Shown: one piece after another, positions 48,836 through 61,600 of the stretch | How the letters are laid out: each line of letters starts with the position of its first letter | Position numbering within the stretch: position 1 is the first letter of the stretch | Origin: Archegozetes longisetosus | Lineage: Eukaryota; Arthropoda; Arachnida; Sarcoptiformes; Trhypochthoniidae | Direction: 5' to 3' | Length of the DNA: 64,000 nt | Assembly: GCA_018873245.2 (NCBI GenBank) | Contig: JAEMBT020000008.1 | Location: forward strand, 434,001-498,000 | The notes under the pieces: model-generated | The model's database searches: none | The model's input: only the letters and a program-made list of their open reading frames with translations | What the model was told of the DNA's origin: nothing | Position numbers and translations under genes: made by a program

Positions 48836-51587
48836 CTCTTTTCTTTAGCACTTTAATGATTAAACGGTTTCAAAAAATAACATTTAGCTTTTTAGCTGTT
48901 TTGCAACTATTACTCATGATTGAGTGGAACTGATGGCAATGCCTGCGGATGAGGAAAAGTCTGTGCACTTTATTCATTGAGTGCTGAAAATGGTCCACTT
49001 TTCGGGAACTTCTCAAATGATCTTTTAGTCTGATGAGGTTTAGTGAGGTTGCAGTGACTAAGTGTATGCTTATGTAATAGTTAGTACTGGTCGTAAAATA
49101 TACACCAATAGCTTATCTAAAAGTTTTACTAACTTTAACCTGACTGCGATCCACTAAATTACAGATTGCACTCAAATGGATAACAAGACATTTTTTGGCG
49201 AATAGTTAAACGACTGTAAACTTAACTACATTTGTTTGGATTACTTGAATTACTCGAACACTTGGTCTCTAAAATAAGAATTTAACAATTGACAAAATCA
49301 AATTTGCCCATAAGGCACAAATTTTCGAAAAATATTCTCATTATTAATTATTGTTGCAACTTTCCGCTCGAACATTTAACACTAGCCTTTGATTTATGAA
49401 TTAACAAATAATTAATAATTTATCCATTAATAAAGTTCAGATAATGTTTCGCGAAATTATTTATGTAAATTTTGTTTATGTAACCAAATTATTATTGCTT
49501 TGAAATCCATATGAATTTTTCAAAGTACTTAACAATGTCTAATTTTATAACTATCTGGTCATTTGAGCCGATGCTTTGATTTGCGATTAGTTGCTTTTAA
49601 TTATAAATAAACTTATATACTATTGAAACTAAAGCAGATATGACAACATTAATGATTAATAATGATGACGGCTGGAACACTTGTGCAAGTCTAAGATAGA
49701 GAAATCGTTGCCTTTTATTGCAGGCTATAGCCAGAGAATACGTGATATAAAATGCTAAACTCAATACTTCACTAAAGTTAGGCAGAAGTAGAGATACTCA
49801 AAGCCCATATTGAATTTGGGAATGACTGTAATGGACAATCTCTTCGTAATTAGGTTTCGCGATTGTTCCCGCAGAAATTGAATCCAATGAGAGCGTAGGA
49901 GAAAAGATGAAGTTTTACTGCATTCAACATATAGTTAGTGCCAACTTTCTCGATGTATACAACTATCAGCTAAAGATAATACCGGCTGTTATTGCCTCAA
50001 ACAACTTACTTCAAACTTTTATTCATTTCCTTTTTTCTGCTGTTCATTTATTTGATAACTCAAACATTTTCAAAAATTAGTTCAAAGCCTTATCTTTAGT
50101 GTTGCTAGCGAAATGCCACGCATAATATATCTGGAATATCACAATTTTATTATTTAATAATTTAATTTGAACGTATAAAACTTTATTTGCAAACGTTTCG
50201 CAATTAGATTAAAAATACAAATCGATATTTCAATTTTTGAGTTAGTTTTGTTATTAATTGAATATTTTGTGTACTTTGACTTGAATCAAGAGTATCAAAA
50301 GTGATATTACTCTAAAATTCTTCAGGAAAATTAGGTTAAATTTGATAACAGTATAAATAAACGAATCGATTGGATAAATAGGCTTGAGGCCGAGCTTTCC
50401 GTAATCTTACTTTTCATAATTTGAATGTGATTTAGTAAGTTGTTCAAAGTCAATAGTACTATTAAACAGTCGAAGAAATGGAACCCGTAGTTACTTGAAT
50501 GAAGTTAAAATGAGAATCGATGCATAATTGATTTGGATGGTCACAAATAAAAAATGTCGTTTAGATCCCCGGTTCCGTGACACCAAAAGGAAACTAATGG
50601 TCAGACTTATGTGACTGCGTGTAACGTCAAAAACTTTGTCTTGTTTGAATCAGTTTTTTTCATACTTGAGTGCGATACTGGTTTTGGTTTAGATGTGGAA
50701 TGGACTGACTTCTGATGAAAAATTCATGAGATGTGTGCGACTGACTCGCAGGGGTTCCACTACTGGACAACGAGACGAGTCTCTAATAACACTCATATTG
50801 TGTATATAATTCGCACTTTACTCGAACTCTATTTTAGATTTAGTCTATCGGTTTTGAGCCCAGATTTATAAAGCGCTCAAGAGGGGGAATTTCAGAGAAA
50901 GAGATATATTCTCTTACGAGAAGATGATCGTAAACGTGTCACTCAGTTTATATTGCAATTTAGTAATCTCTCACTTCAATAACATAAACTTGTGGACAGA
51001 GAAGAATTTTTTCTCCTATTATATCTCGTACGCAGTGATACGACTCGTACAAAGAAGTTGTGTGCTGAGTGTGTGCTGAGCTTTATTTGATTTTTTGCTT
51101 TTATTCCCTATTAAAGCAGTATTAAATGCGATTAACACATAAATACTGTAGAAGAGAAAAACTTCCTGAAAACTACTTAAATTAAAAAATGCGAACAAAG
51201 CGCGAGGACTGAAGTTTTTTCTCGATAGTATTGGAAAACAAGCAAAAAAGGCGACCGAACGAAATGTAATGTTCAACAGTGTGAATGTAATGCGAACGTC
51301 AGCATAAAAGGCGTGAGAGGCATATGAGAGACATATTAGTTGTGCTACAATACGAATAGTATTGATGCCAATAAGTAATTCCAATCTCAGCATTTTAGTG
51401 CTGATTCTGACGAGTCAATGTATGTGTGATGTGTCGCGGAAACAGGGCTGACACGAGCCGATGCGACATAACACACAATCCCAAATAGGGACCAAAGCAG
51501 AAAACCTTTACTTCTGATAAGTAATACTTACGCAATACCATGTATTTTCTCTCTACAAACATTTTATGCTCCTTTGAACAGTTCTCA

Positions 51588-51612
51588 GATTAGGATTGGG
51601 ATTGGGATCGGG
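51588..51612. repeat. Degenerate ATTRGG short repeat
   Basis: About four hexamers in a row: ATTAGG, ATTGGG, ATTGGG, ATCGGG. The arthropod telomere unit is TTAGG, so this is telomere-like but impure. Confidence 0.5.
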
Positions 51613-53151
51613 TCGCGAACTACTTTAGTAACTGTACCGAAACAGAAAAGGCATGATATAAACATAACAAATACAATAATACCGAATTAGGGGTTGCTCT
51701 GGGTTTTCATTCTCTATACTTTGTCTCATCGACAGAACGACCAAATATACATTATATACATTTACACTTTACTGCTTTGTTTCCCTCTTAAGCCCACTAA
51801 CGTATTGATGCATTGGGTTCTGGCATCAGCTTTTAGTGATCACAATTCGCGATATCTTTTGTGGCCTCACAATTACAATTCATTGAAACGTGAAAATTTC
51901 AAGTACGGATTCATAAGTTGAACGTGTGTTTAATATTACTCTAACATTTAATACTCACTGTATAGTACATGAACACCAAAAGCTGTGCACAACTCTTAAA
52001 CATTAGATGAGGAACAAAACCGTAACATCTATACAGGGATTAATTCCAGCTGTATATATAAAACATATCTTTGCAGTGAAACTAATAAAAAAATTGCGTA
52101 AAAGTACAACTTATAACGTGCATAGAAAGCTACGCATATTTTAATAAGTTTGAGGTACTGTCAGCGGTATTGAAAGCATAACTTTGATTAGAAAACACTT
52201 TTACACCAATAATTTGCACACTATAAAACTTTTTTTCTTACTTTTGGATATTTTCTAATCTCCCGCTGAATTTATCTTTAGACAGCACTTGGCATTAAGC
52301 ATGAAGTTGTTGAGCATCACGTTTGATGGCATCATGCAGTGATTGTGACATTGCATCACGATATAAGTTGTGCATTTGGTTGCCCGCACCCAAAAATAAT
52401 CAAACATTAACCTTTCCCTATTTTTTGAATGGCAATAACCTTATCTGTTGCACCAAGCACTAAATATATCACTGCCTCAACTCTGCTGTCAGGATGCTCT
52501 CCGAGTGCTCCGCGTCGCAAAAAGGTTTAGAGCTTATACAACAGACAGTATTTGTTACTTAATATCATTTATCTGACCAAAGAAAGAGATAAACAGTTTA
52601 TTTTTCTCGACAGTAGTCATGGGTTCGTAGCAGTTCTGATAAAAACAGGTATGACTTCAGATAAGAACAATTATGAATTATCAAGAAAGGCAGTGATGCG
52701 TCGCATCTATCGCTACGTATATATAAGATCTCATTTTTCATTTTTCATAATACCTAACAGTTAAAAGGCATACAATAAATGTGACTTATATTAAGTGAGC
52801 AGTCAAATGGCAAACAATATGATTCGCCTCAAGCCTATTTGCTAATGCATTAAACTTTTAATTCATAGAATTTATTACAGCATAAAACAAAGAATACTAA
52901 ATACATAGAAGTCTAAGACCAACAATAAAGAATTTTAAAGAAGAATTGAAGTTTAAATTGCTATTCCATAGCCTTCTTACTAATCGAATGTGTTATGTTT
53001 TGTGCTAATTGTTAGTGCGGTTCTTGTATTGGTGTTCAAATAGCCATTTGATATTAAACGAATTGTTCAGAACTTCATTAGAGCCATTGAGCTATTGGGA
53101 GGAGAGTTGAGTATCCAATATCAATCACGTAACAATTTCTGATATTCAAAG

Positions 53152-53190
53152 AGTAGTAGTAGTAGTAGGAGTTATAGTAATAGTAGTAGT
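53152..53190. repeat. (AGT)n imperfect trinucleotide repeat
   Basis: About 11 AGT/AAT-type units with two interruptions. Confidence 0.85.
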
Positions 53191-53617
53191 GCACTAGTAA
53201 TGGTATTCTCAATATAATAAAGACTCAGAAGTTGCACTTCATTGAAGAGCACTCATGGACTGCTCAATTACTCGCTGCTAAACACAGAAAAGGTGGAGAT
53301 GAGACAGAGATTGTGATTTTGACGTTGAGCAGGACTTCAATTGCTAGTTGTGGCGCATGCTCTCTTACAACTTTGCCATTTTTACCAATAAGAAATAATG
53401 GTTGATTTAGTCTTCTTATCATTATTGATCCGCATCCGCAACACAGTATAATACTGTATTCCTTGTATTTGTGTCTCTCTGAGCCAGAAGTGTAACACTG
53501 CTCTTATAATAAGTCATATTAAATGCGTTTCATAATTACCAGCAAATGCACAGCTGGATAGTAGGCAAAGGCAACTCTAAATATGAAAGCCATTGTTCAT
53601 GAAATACAGCCACTCTT

Positions 53618-53640
53618 TTATATATAAAGTTTATATATAA
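53618..53640. repeat. 23-base palindrome made of TATA-like words
   Basis: TTATATATAAA (53618-53628) and TTTATATATAA (53630-53640) are perfect inverted copies around a single G. Each arm contains a TATATAAA/TTTATATA word. It can extrude as a cruciform; as a promoter it would be symmetric. Confidence 0.45.
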
Positions 53641-53743
53641 TAATATCATATGCCGTTCGAGCTAAGGATGTTTGCACAATAAGGGAAGCGCTCAGATTAA
53701 AATCGCCAAAATCACCAAAAGCATAGGACATAACCATAGAGGG

Positions 53744-53764
53744 GAGAGAGAGAGAGAGAGAGAG
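53744..53764. repeat. (GA)n microsatellite, 21 bases
   Basis: Pure GA, followed by the degenerate GA-rich GCGAGACGAGAGAG. Confidence 0.95.
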
Positions 53765-55274
53765 GCGAGACGAGAGAGTTTATGTGCATATAAGTTATAG
53801 ATTCGGGTTTAACAGCGAATACAAGTCCATCCCTTAGTATAAATGCTGGTAAATGTTGAAAAGGGATTTATAATGACATAAACGCAGGGATTCAATGCAA
53901 AAAGTAAACGAAATGAAGATGAGATTTAGGCAAAATGACACTAGGAATACAGGATATCGGATCATATCGCTCAAAACTAACGGATCAAAGCTTTGCCATT
54001 GAAGACAAACATGAAAAGCCATGACTCTCAGACAGTGATAAATCTGAGTACAATCAACAAGAAATGTCTGACTACTAAAAATTTTTATTATATCATACTA
54101 TTTGAGGCATGCCTTTTGGTCGCAATCATTATAAAATAATATTTTAGTTTATTATCATCTGAAAGCAATAAAATGTGACAAAACAAACTTATAAAACTAA
54201 GTTAAGTATAAGTCATTCTCGAAATTCAATGTATCTTCAAGTCTACTGTTGAAGTTTTTTATAAGATGACAGGACTAGAAAATTTGAATGCATTGTATGA
54301 AACTCTTTTTAATTGAAACAGACAACAACTCATGCTGATAGCGCTGACATTTAATTATCTTACGAAAATCGACACGAAATCGGCGTGAATGTGAAGCCAC
54401 GCCTCAAAAGAAAAAAATGGTTTTTCAAAATATTAAAACGATGAAGATTTGAATGCAGTAACTAATGTGTTGATTTCATATTTACAATCTCTTTGCTCTC
54501 TCGCTCTCTTTCAAACAGCAGCCTATTTGAGAAAAATGTTTTGATAAAAATCTGGACTTGAATGCTTTGCAAAATTATAGTCAATGGCATGGCTCGAATG
54601 TGAATCGCATTAATTTTGTCCACTTTTGAATCACTTGGGATTTAATTGTTAGTCAGCGTGTCCTCCAAAACGAAATGGCCCTCTGATAATGTTAGCAGCA
54701 GTCATGTTGAGCATCGAATTTTTATCGATGAGACAACAAACCCTGGATTTGATGGGACACGTCCATAGATTTTTAAACTGAAGCAAAATTGAACGTCAAT
54801 TTGAACGGCAGAACTGTAGGAAACTTTACAACTGAGTCGCTCACAGTTAGAGTTTGACAAAATATCTCTTGAGAGTTGACATTACGTGGAATGCTGTCTA
54901 AAACTAACATAACACACAAACTGGTCTATGTGTTAGAAACTAGATTTTCTAATACGCAATGGCCGACAAAATTTTCTACATTCAATATCTAATACGGTTT
55001 GATGTCTGGCCTCAAGTCATAGATTGAGAGAAAGAGAGTCAGCCTTTACTATTAGGTGTATTTGTGGTGTAGCTATGCTTTTGGTTCGCTTATTCCGAAC
55101 TAAATTCGAGGAGAAAATATTAGATTTCCCCTAACTTTCGCATCACTACAGCAAAGGCACCACTTTTTAAAATACAATGCAATAGAGAGCAAATTCGAAG
55201 CGTCCCTAAAGCAGAATTGTATAAAATTCAATTTACACTTTTTTCAGAGAACAAGAATTCAGCTCCAAAAGTGA

Positions 55275-55276
<2 letters not shown>

Positions 55277-55311
<35 letters not shown>
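55277..55311. repeat. (CT)n microsatellite, 35 bases
   Basis: A pure CT run. Confidence 0.95.
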
Positions 55312-55314
<3 letters not shown>

Positions 55315-57047
55315 CAGAGGAGAGAACTTTATTTTTGTTGGGCTTGATTTATATAGAAGCAAATGTTGAAAATGAAGCCAAAAATAAATTTTGTGAAGTC
55401 ATCAATAATTGGCAGAAGAATTGTAGTGATGATGACGGCTTATATTGAGTCGCTAACAGAAACTCTAAATTACCAGTTTTTGGCAAAGTTCATCAAGAAA
55501 TTGAGCTGAATCAATTTTGATTTGTATTTTCCTAAATTTATTTATTTACTGACATTTCGCAAAGTATCGATTTTTTCTTATCCTTAGAGTCTGAAAATAT
55601 TTTGATTGGTAGCGATTTTCAGAGTTGAGAGAAGTTGCTCAACATAGTGTAGTATATAAGTTTAATTTGAAACTACAGTCAAGTTATCACAGCAATGCCT
55701 TTTCTATCAATATCTGGTGATGAGCCCTGAAATGGCCTCAAGTCAGATATTCGCTAATGAGTGTTGAGAAACATTAGAGCAATAACTTAAACTTTACTAA
55801 AAAAGATTCACCTAAAAGAAAAGGGCATTAAACGAGTGTACGAGTAAATGCATTTACATTTCAGACAGAATCAGATAGAAAGAAAAAATGAAAACAAGCT
55901 GAGAAAACCCCCTTCACTACCTTCCTCTCGCGTCCAGCCAACAGAGACTTCCTTTCGGCAAATCAATCTGACAAGAAAGCTATAACTATACACTAATTTC
56001 TTGTGGTAATATTATTTTGCATTGCGTGCCAGTCATGGTTTTAAGTTATGTTACACTAAATACAAAGCGCAATAACATTTGGTCTAAATATGAGGCACTT
56101 TCACAACAACCTGTTGGTGCTATTACTTATACTAGTGCCTAACCTATTATCGGAGGATTAAAGACCATCAGAATGATCTTCTCCGAGCCTGTAATCTAGA
56201 TCGCGTAACGTGTTAGGGCTATTAGGAAATAAGCAATCTACAGATTTAGTCATCTGTGTTCTAATAGTTAAGTCAGTTTATAGCATTGCACGTCAACAGA
56301 GGGGCCAAATATTATTCCAAACAAAGATAAAACAAAATCTCTCAACACCTAAACACTTCTGTCGATTCGATTGTGTATTTCTGCGACTTTCCTTCATATA
56401 AGAAACCATTAGCTCAAAGAGTGAAACACTAATTATTTTGTCAGTCTATAAAATTATCATTAGTCATCCATTCGTCCGTCGTTTCAGTCTCTGGCAAATA
56501 GTGCCGTAAAATAAGTTTTTCAATTCTTAATTTTATTCATTGTTCAATAGCTTTGATGATGAACAAATTTTCAAAACTCATATAAAAATAGTTAATACGT
56601 TGAATGCAAACAATTGACTTATTCGTCTGATTTACTGTACATTAATAATTAAGTTAATGCTCAATTAAGATCATTTTTGGAAAACAAGTCGATTTCAAAA
56701 ATTCTACTTTAAATATTTAGCAAATTTATTTGATATATAAACAAGAAAGCACTCGAAATTTCAGCTTATTTTCATATACTAAGAATAAGATTGATTTTCA
56801 AATTAAAGCAGTAGTTACTCAGTAAATCTATAATTTAAAGAAAACAATTTGATTACACTTTTAAATGATTTAATAAATTAAATAATCTATAATTCAAACT
56901 GAAAGGTTGACATACAAAACATAAGATTTGCTTTAATAATGAGAATACACATCAACAAAATATCCTTTTAGGTCTACAGTATTTTTACAACGAGAAAATA
57001 TTAGATAAATATCTAAAAACACACAACGAAAGGAAGACCGAAGGCCG

Positions 57048-57060
57048 AGGTCAAAGGTTA
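57048..57060 (+). promoter_or_regulatory. DR1-like nuclear receptor site
   Basis: AGGTCA A AGGTTA is a direct repeat of the nuclear receptor half-site with one base spacing. It differs from the ideal DR1 (AGGTCA twice) at one base. RXR/USP, HNF4 and Svp/COUP-type receptors use DR1. Confidence 0.35.
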
Positions 57061-57600
57061 TTCTACTGAAAAGTCGAAGAATGCCTCACAATACCGACTC
57101 GAAAAGTAGAAATTCAACTGTCTCAGTGAGTAGCATATAAATGGTTCATTTTAGTAAAAAATCGTTGCAGCAATTTAAAAATACTCTTTACTTTTACAAT
57201 TTTTTCAAAACGTAGGAATGTGTGCCAATAATTGACATAAGGTATATATAAATCTTAAAATAATTTGTAATAAAACAAAAAAGTTTCGCAGATGTTTGCA
57301 TAATATTGACTGACTTAACCGTGACCTAAATTTTGAATTACCTAAAAAATGATGTAATATTACGTTTAATATTATTACATAACTTAAGCTCGCATTTGTT
57401 CATATTATAATAATTATAATTCTTGTGATTTTGATGGACATCTGCGTAATTGCAACGATTCTGTGCTCATCTCAACTCAATAGCTATTGATTAGCTAAAC
57501 AATGTTATTATTAAACAAATTTTAAAATTGAATTTCACGTCTTATGCGTATGCAGCTTGGCGTTCATTTTTGACTATACATTCGTAGAGAAAAATCGATG

Positions 57601-57625
57601 TATAATTTCATTGATGAAAATTATA
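57601..57625. repeat. 25-base quasi-palindrome
   Basis: TATAATTTCAT (57601-57611) pairs with ATGAAAATTATA (57614-57625) with one bulged A on the right arm and a 2-base centre. Confidence 0.35.
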
Positions 57626-58657
57626 CTGGACTCTAACGGCTTGTAATATATTGGGTCAATAAAAACGGAATTGAATGTAAACCACGATTCCCTACAATGA
57701 GGTTTTTATTTAAAAATGCCTTCGGTTATGATGTTCAGCTAATTCAAATCAATTGAACAAACTGTACTGCGCTGTACGGTACTGTATGGCACCCATAAGA
57801 GTATATGCATTGCAATTGCAAACTTCAATCATCTCTCACTGAGAGCTTAGGCTTTTAAATAGAATAACTAAAACTGTTTCTCAATAGCCTCTAGAAATAT
57901 AGAAAAAATGGTTTTCATGTTGGAAAAATTGAAAGTCAAAATAACTTAATGTGTATTCAGATGGTCGATGAGGCAGCAAATAATCCGATACTTTTTTCAA
58001 GAAACACTTCATATACAACAAAATCTTTAGTAAAACTGATTCGAAGAGGTCATCACTTAGACATTACTCAGCCATCAAAAAGCAGAAAAACTTGTGGTCA
58101 AACATTTTTCTCATATTACAAAGAGTGCTATCATTAAGTACTTTCCCATAACTGAAGTAAATTTAATTAATTAATGGTAAGAATTGAAGAAAAATGATGA
58201 TTACTTTGGATGGATGCTCGAAAGAGTCTAAATGTTAATGATCTTACTGAACTGATGTTATTTTACAAGTGTGTATCACTGTTGAAGAAGATATTTGTTT
58301 TACTATAGTCTTAGGCAAAGCTAATTTAATTGACTTTTCAACTTAAACTTTAATTTGTAATACATCTTAAAATTGAGTAAAAAATTCAATAACATTATAT
58401 TAGACCTGTTTAATTATATTTGATAAGGAAACGTTTTGATTGAGGAAACTCTCATTCATCACTAAACTTGACGTCGGCTATAATATCATATTAATTAAGA
58501 AATTGAAGCTAAGAGAAGTGATAGCATATATAAAATTAGAGTATCCCTTACAAAGTCAAGTTGTTAATAACTAACACAGGTGTTGAACATCGAGTACATT
58601 TTAATTGTCGACATTTCGTTCAACCCTTTTCTCAAACATAATGGATTAGAGAAAAAC

Positions 58658-58680
58658 GAGAGAGAAAGAGAGAGAGGGAA
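58658..58680. repeat. GA-rich impure tract
   Basis: A GAGAGAAAGAGAGAGAGGGAA-type purine run, with all purines on the plus strand. Confidence 0.8.
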
Positions 58681-61600
58681 GAGTCGCGATGTTTTTGATG
58701 TAATGAAGACCTCCAGACCTTTGCTCTGACTTCTAATTGAGTTTTGCAACTCTAACTTCAAGGTAGACTAACTCTTAACTACAATTTCATGCAAGATTTG
58801 ATGCGGATATCGTTAGATTATTACAAAAGACCATCGCATCACCTTAAACATGAGAATAAAGCGCGCATTTGCTTGCCGTTGATCGCAGTTTAAATGTTTT
58901 AGTGTTTTTCAGTTGTGCACAGCTTTGCTTTAAGAATAAAATTGTCTTTTAATGTAGCGGAACAATTATACAACAAGTTTATATTTCTTTATGTCTTAAA
59001 TATGATCAAAGGCAAAGAACAAGTCCTTTGAAACCTGAATAGTTATTCTTCTAGGAAAATAGTAGTTGGCAGACAGCAGGGCTTCACTCTAGACTATCAT
59101 CATTAACGTATGACACCCGCTAAATACATTGCACAAGTGAAATGCCGAACAACCAATTCATTTCTTATATGATTTTTCTTAAATACAGAGTACACTGTAT
59201 TTCTGGTTATGCATAACTTAATATATGTTCTGCTAAAATTACGCAACACAAAGTTTAATACTTGGACATTAAAGTGAAAAGTTGCATGACTGCAATCTGT
59301 GATGGCTGTGGGGCAAAATTAAGAAAAAGTCTAAAACTAGAGATAGACTCAAACTGAAAGTCGCGCCCAAAAATGCCTAAAACCTAGTGCACATTTAGAC
59401 ACACTTTACCAAAATGCTTGTAATCAAGAGTGAAGGCTGAAAAGTTTGTAAACCTCTGTTGACTTTCACACACATACAACTCGTCTAAGAACTGCACCTG
59501 GATCTCAATACTCTGTCCATTTGTGTCTGAAGTGTCGTTAAAATATACACAACCAGTAATATAAGATAACTATATCTTTTATGGAAAAAGGTTTTTAGAT
59601 TTTTGCTTTTTGTGTTCAACAGAGAGTAAGTTTAGTGTTTTGATGCACCTGTCAAGAGATTTGTCTAACTGTTACTTGTTGTAAATGACGAGCAGCGGAC
59701 ATGTGATCAGCGAAGGCCTGACTTCAAGTTAAACATATATCTGCCTCACACTCTGAAAATGTGAGGAAAGCAAAATATCGGTGTCAATATATATAACTTA
59801 TGATCAATAATGTGGTTATTAAAATAGCCCTGACTTACAGTTATAATATTAGAGTAACACTAGTAAATGCAGTAAATGTAGTCTTTCTTCTCACTCATAT
59901 GCTCGTAGAGCGTAGGACTAAGAGCGGCATGAAGATCAATAAATATTAGGGCAAAAGCATTGGCAATGCGATTCTTTTAGAGTCTATTTGTAACATCTGC
60001 TATGATCATCATTGGCAAAAAGGTAGAGTGAACGTTGGGCTTAATATTTCTTAATGATATCGCATGAGAACATACCTTTGAAAAGCAAGAAAATCATGTT
60101 TCAATCTGACGAACAGCTTCTCTTCTAAACACAGTGTACTAAATGTTAGCAACAAGTATAGAGCTCGAAAAGCATGCCATCACCATAACTGCCGTCAATA
60201 AACGCATTTTATCATATTAGATAGAAAAAAAAGACAATTAACTAATTGCACAATTGTCTAGTGAAATGCAATCATAGCGAGCATTACACACCTCTCTTTA
60301 AAAGTGTCTCACTTTGTCATCACATCTAAAAACAAAAAACTAGTCCTTTAAGTTGACGAGAGAATGAACGGTCAAACAGCGCAAACTATAACCATCCGAT
60401 CCTATTCAACATCTAACTGCTGTGTTTCTCGACGAACAGAGCCGTTCAGAGGGTGTGTAAAGCTCTGTACCCGTTATGTATGCAAAACCATAGTTCTGCC
60501 GAAGCGACGGCATTAGCAATTGAAATGAAGATGTGGTGGAGCTCTTGGGAATGAGTTAGTTGTAACCATGATATCGCCGCATGCAATCGTCCCACACTCC
60601 CGATTAATATTTTATAACGCGTGGCAGAACTAAGAGAATGTTTGAAACGAAAAAAGACAGTTTATATGATATATACAGCAAAATAAGAAAAAGCAAAGAA
60701 AATGTAGTGTACAATAATGTCTGTAGTCTTGCAGTGGTTCCGTAGGCAAAGTATTGGCCGTGCAGTGCATAACAAATGTGTTATCAATGGCACGACTGCT
60801 CGCATACTGACATTACTGTCATAATGCTTCTATTGGCAGCGGTCAAGGAAACGAATAACCATCTCATTCAACAAGAAAATAAATGCCACCACAGCCTAGA
60901 AGAAGGCTATTCTGATTCGGTATGCAATCGCAATGACCAGCACTCACATCGAAAAAATAATAACATAGAGGAGACACTCTCCTGAATATATAAAAACTTA
61001 CATAAAACCATTACTTTTGCTGCAGTTTATACAAACTTATAGGTGGGGCTAAAGAAGTTTCAATTGTGTCGTGTAGGAGAACAATGTGTATAAATCTGTT
61101 GTCAATTCGAGAAGCAGTTGGCACTAACTATAAAACAGCGATCGCTGATTGTTATCACTCGACAAACTCAATGCTTCAGTCAATATAAGTGGGGCTCGAA
61201 CTGACCGACTAATAATTGAATGCTGTTTATAAACTGATTGCTTTTCTCTTATTACCCAATTCTATAACCGAATCAAAGCTGACCAGTCATTCTTCTATTC
61301 TGTTACATCCAAACTGAATCTATAGGAAGTATATTTTCGGAAAAGTTCCATTTGAAAAGTAGTCACAAATGTTTACAACTAAATTTTGATTTGATTTCTT
61401 GTTTTTATTTAAACGAATCTAAAAATAAATTCAGACAAATTTAAATACTCTGACCTGTGATTCTAAGAATAAATAGCGCTAAAAGAAAGTACGCGCATGT
61501 ATGCAAAGAGCAGGTCTCGCCAATCAATAGTCATGTAAGAGTTAGCAGTGTTTCGCTAATAATAGGAATACTTTTGATAACCAATCATCAATTAATTCAT

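Larger units (their letters stand above)
45616..53743. other. Gene desert, part 4
   Basis: No recognised gene. Contents include a 13-base tandem duplication (47008-47033), a CT tract (48795-48831), an 11-base-period direct repeat GTGCTGAG..GTGCTGAG (51061-51080) and a degenerate ATTRGG run (51588-51612). AGT trinucleotides (53152-53190) and an AT-rich 23-base palindrome (53618-53640) follow. An octamer ATGCAAAT lies at 46709-46716 and AAAAGTACTTTT at 46047-46058. Frames of 97 (48460-48753) and 124 (51019-51393, minus) codons are unrecognised and within chance expectation. Confidence 0.5.

Noticed and set aside
51019-51393. 124-codon minus-strand frame, the longest in the desert, hydrophobic
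   Set aside because: With this base composition I estimate about one such frame by chance in 45 kb. No family, signal or splice context is recognisable.
55684-55700. TATCACAGC word resembling the miR-2/13 family
   Set aside because: The match does not extend past the seed and there is no hairpin.
60420-60600. Less AT-rich patch with a ~45-codon open frame
   Set aside because: Too short, no start or splice signals that agree, and no recognisable peptide.
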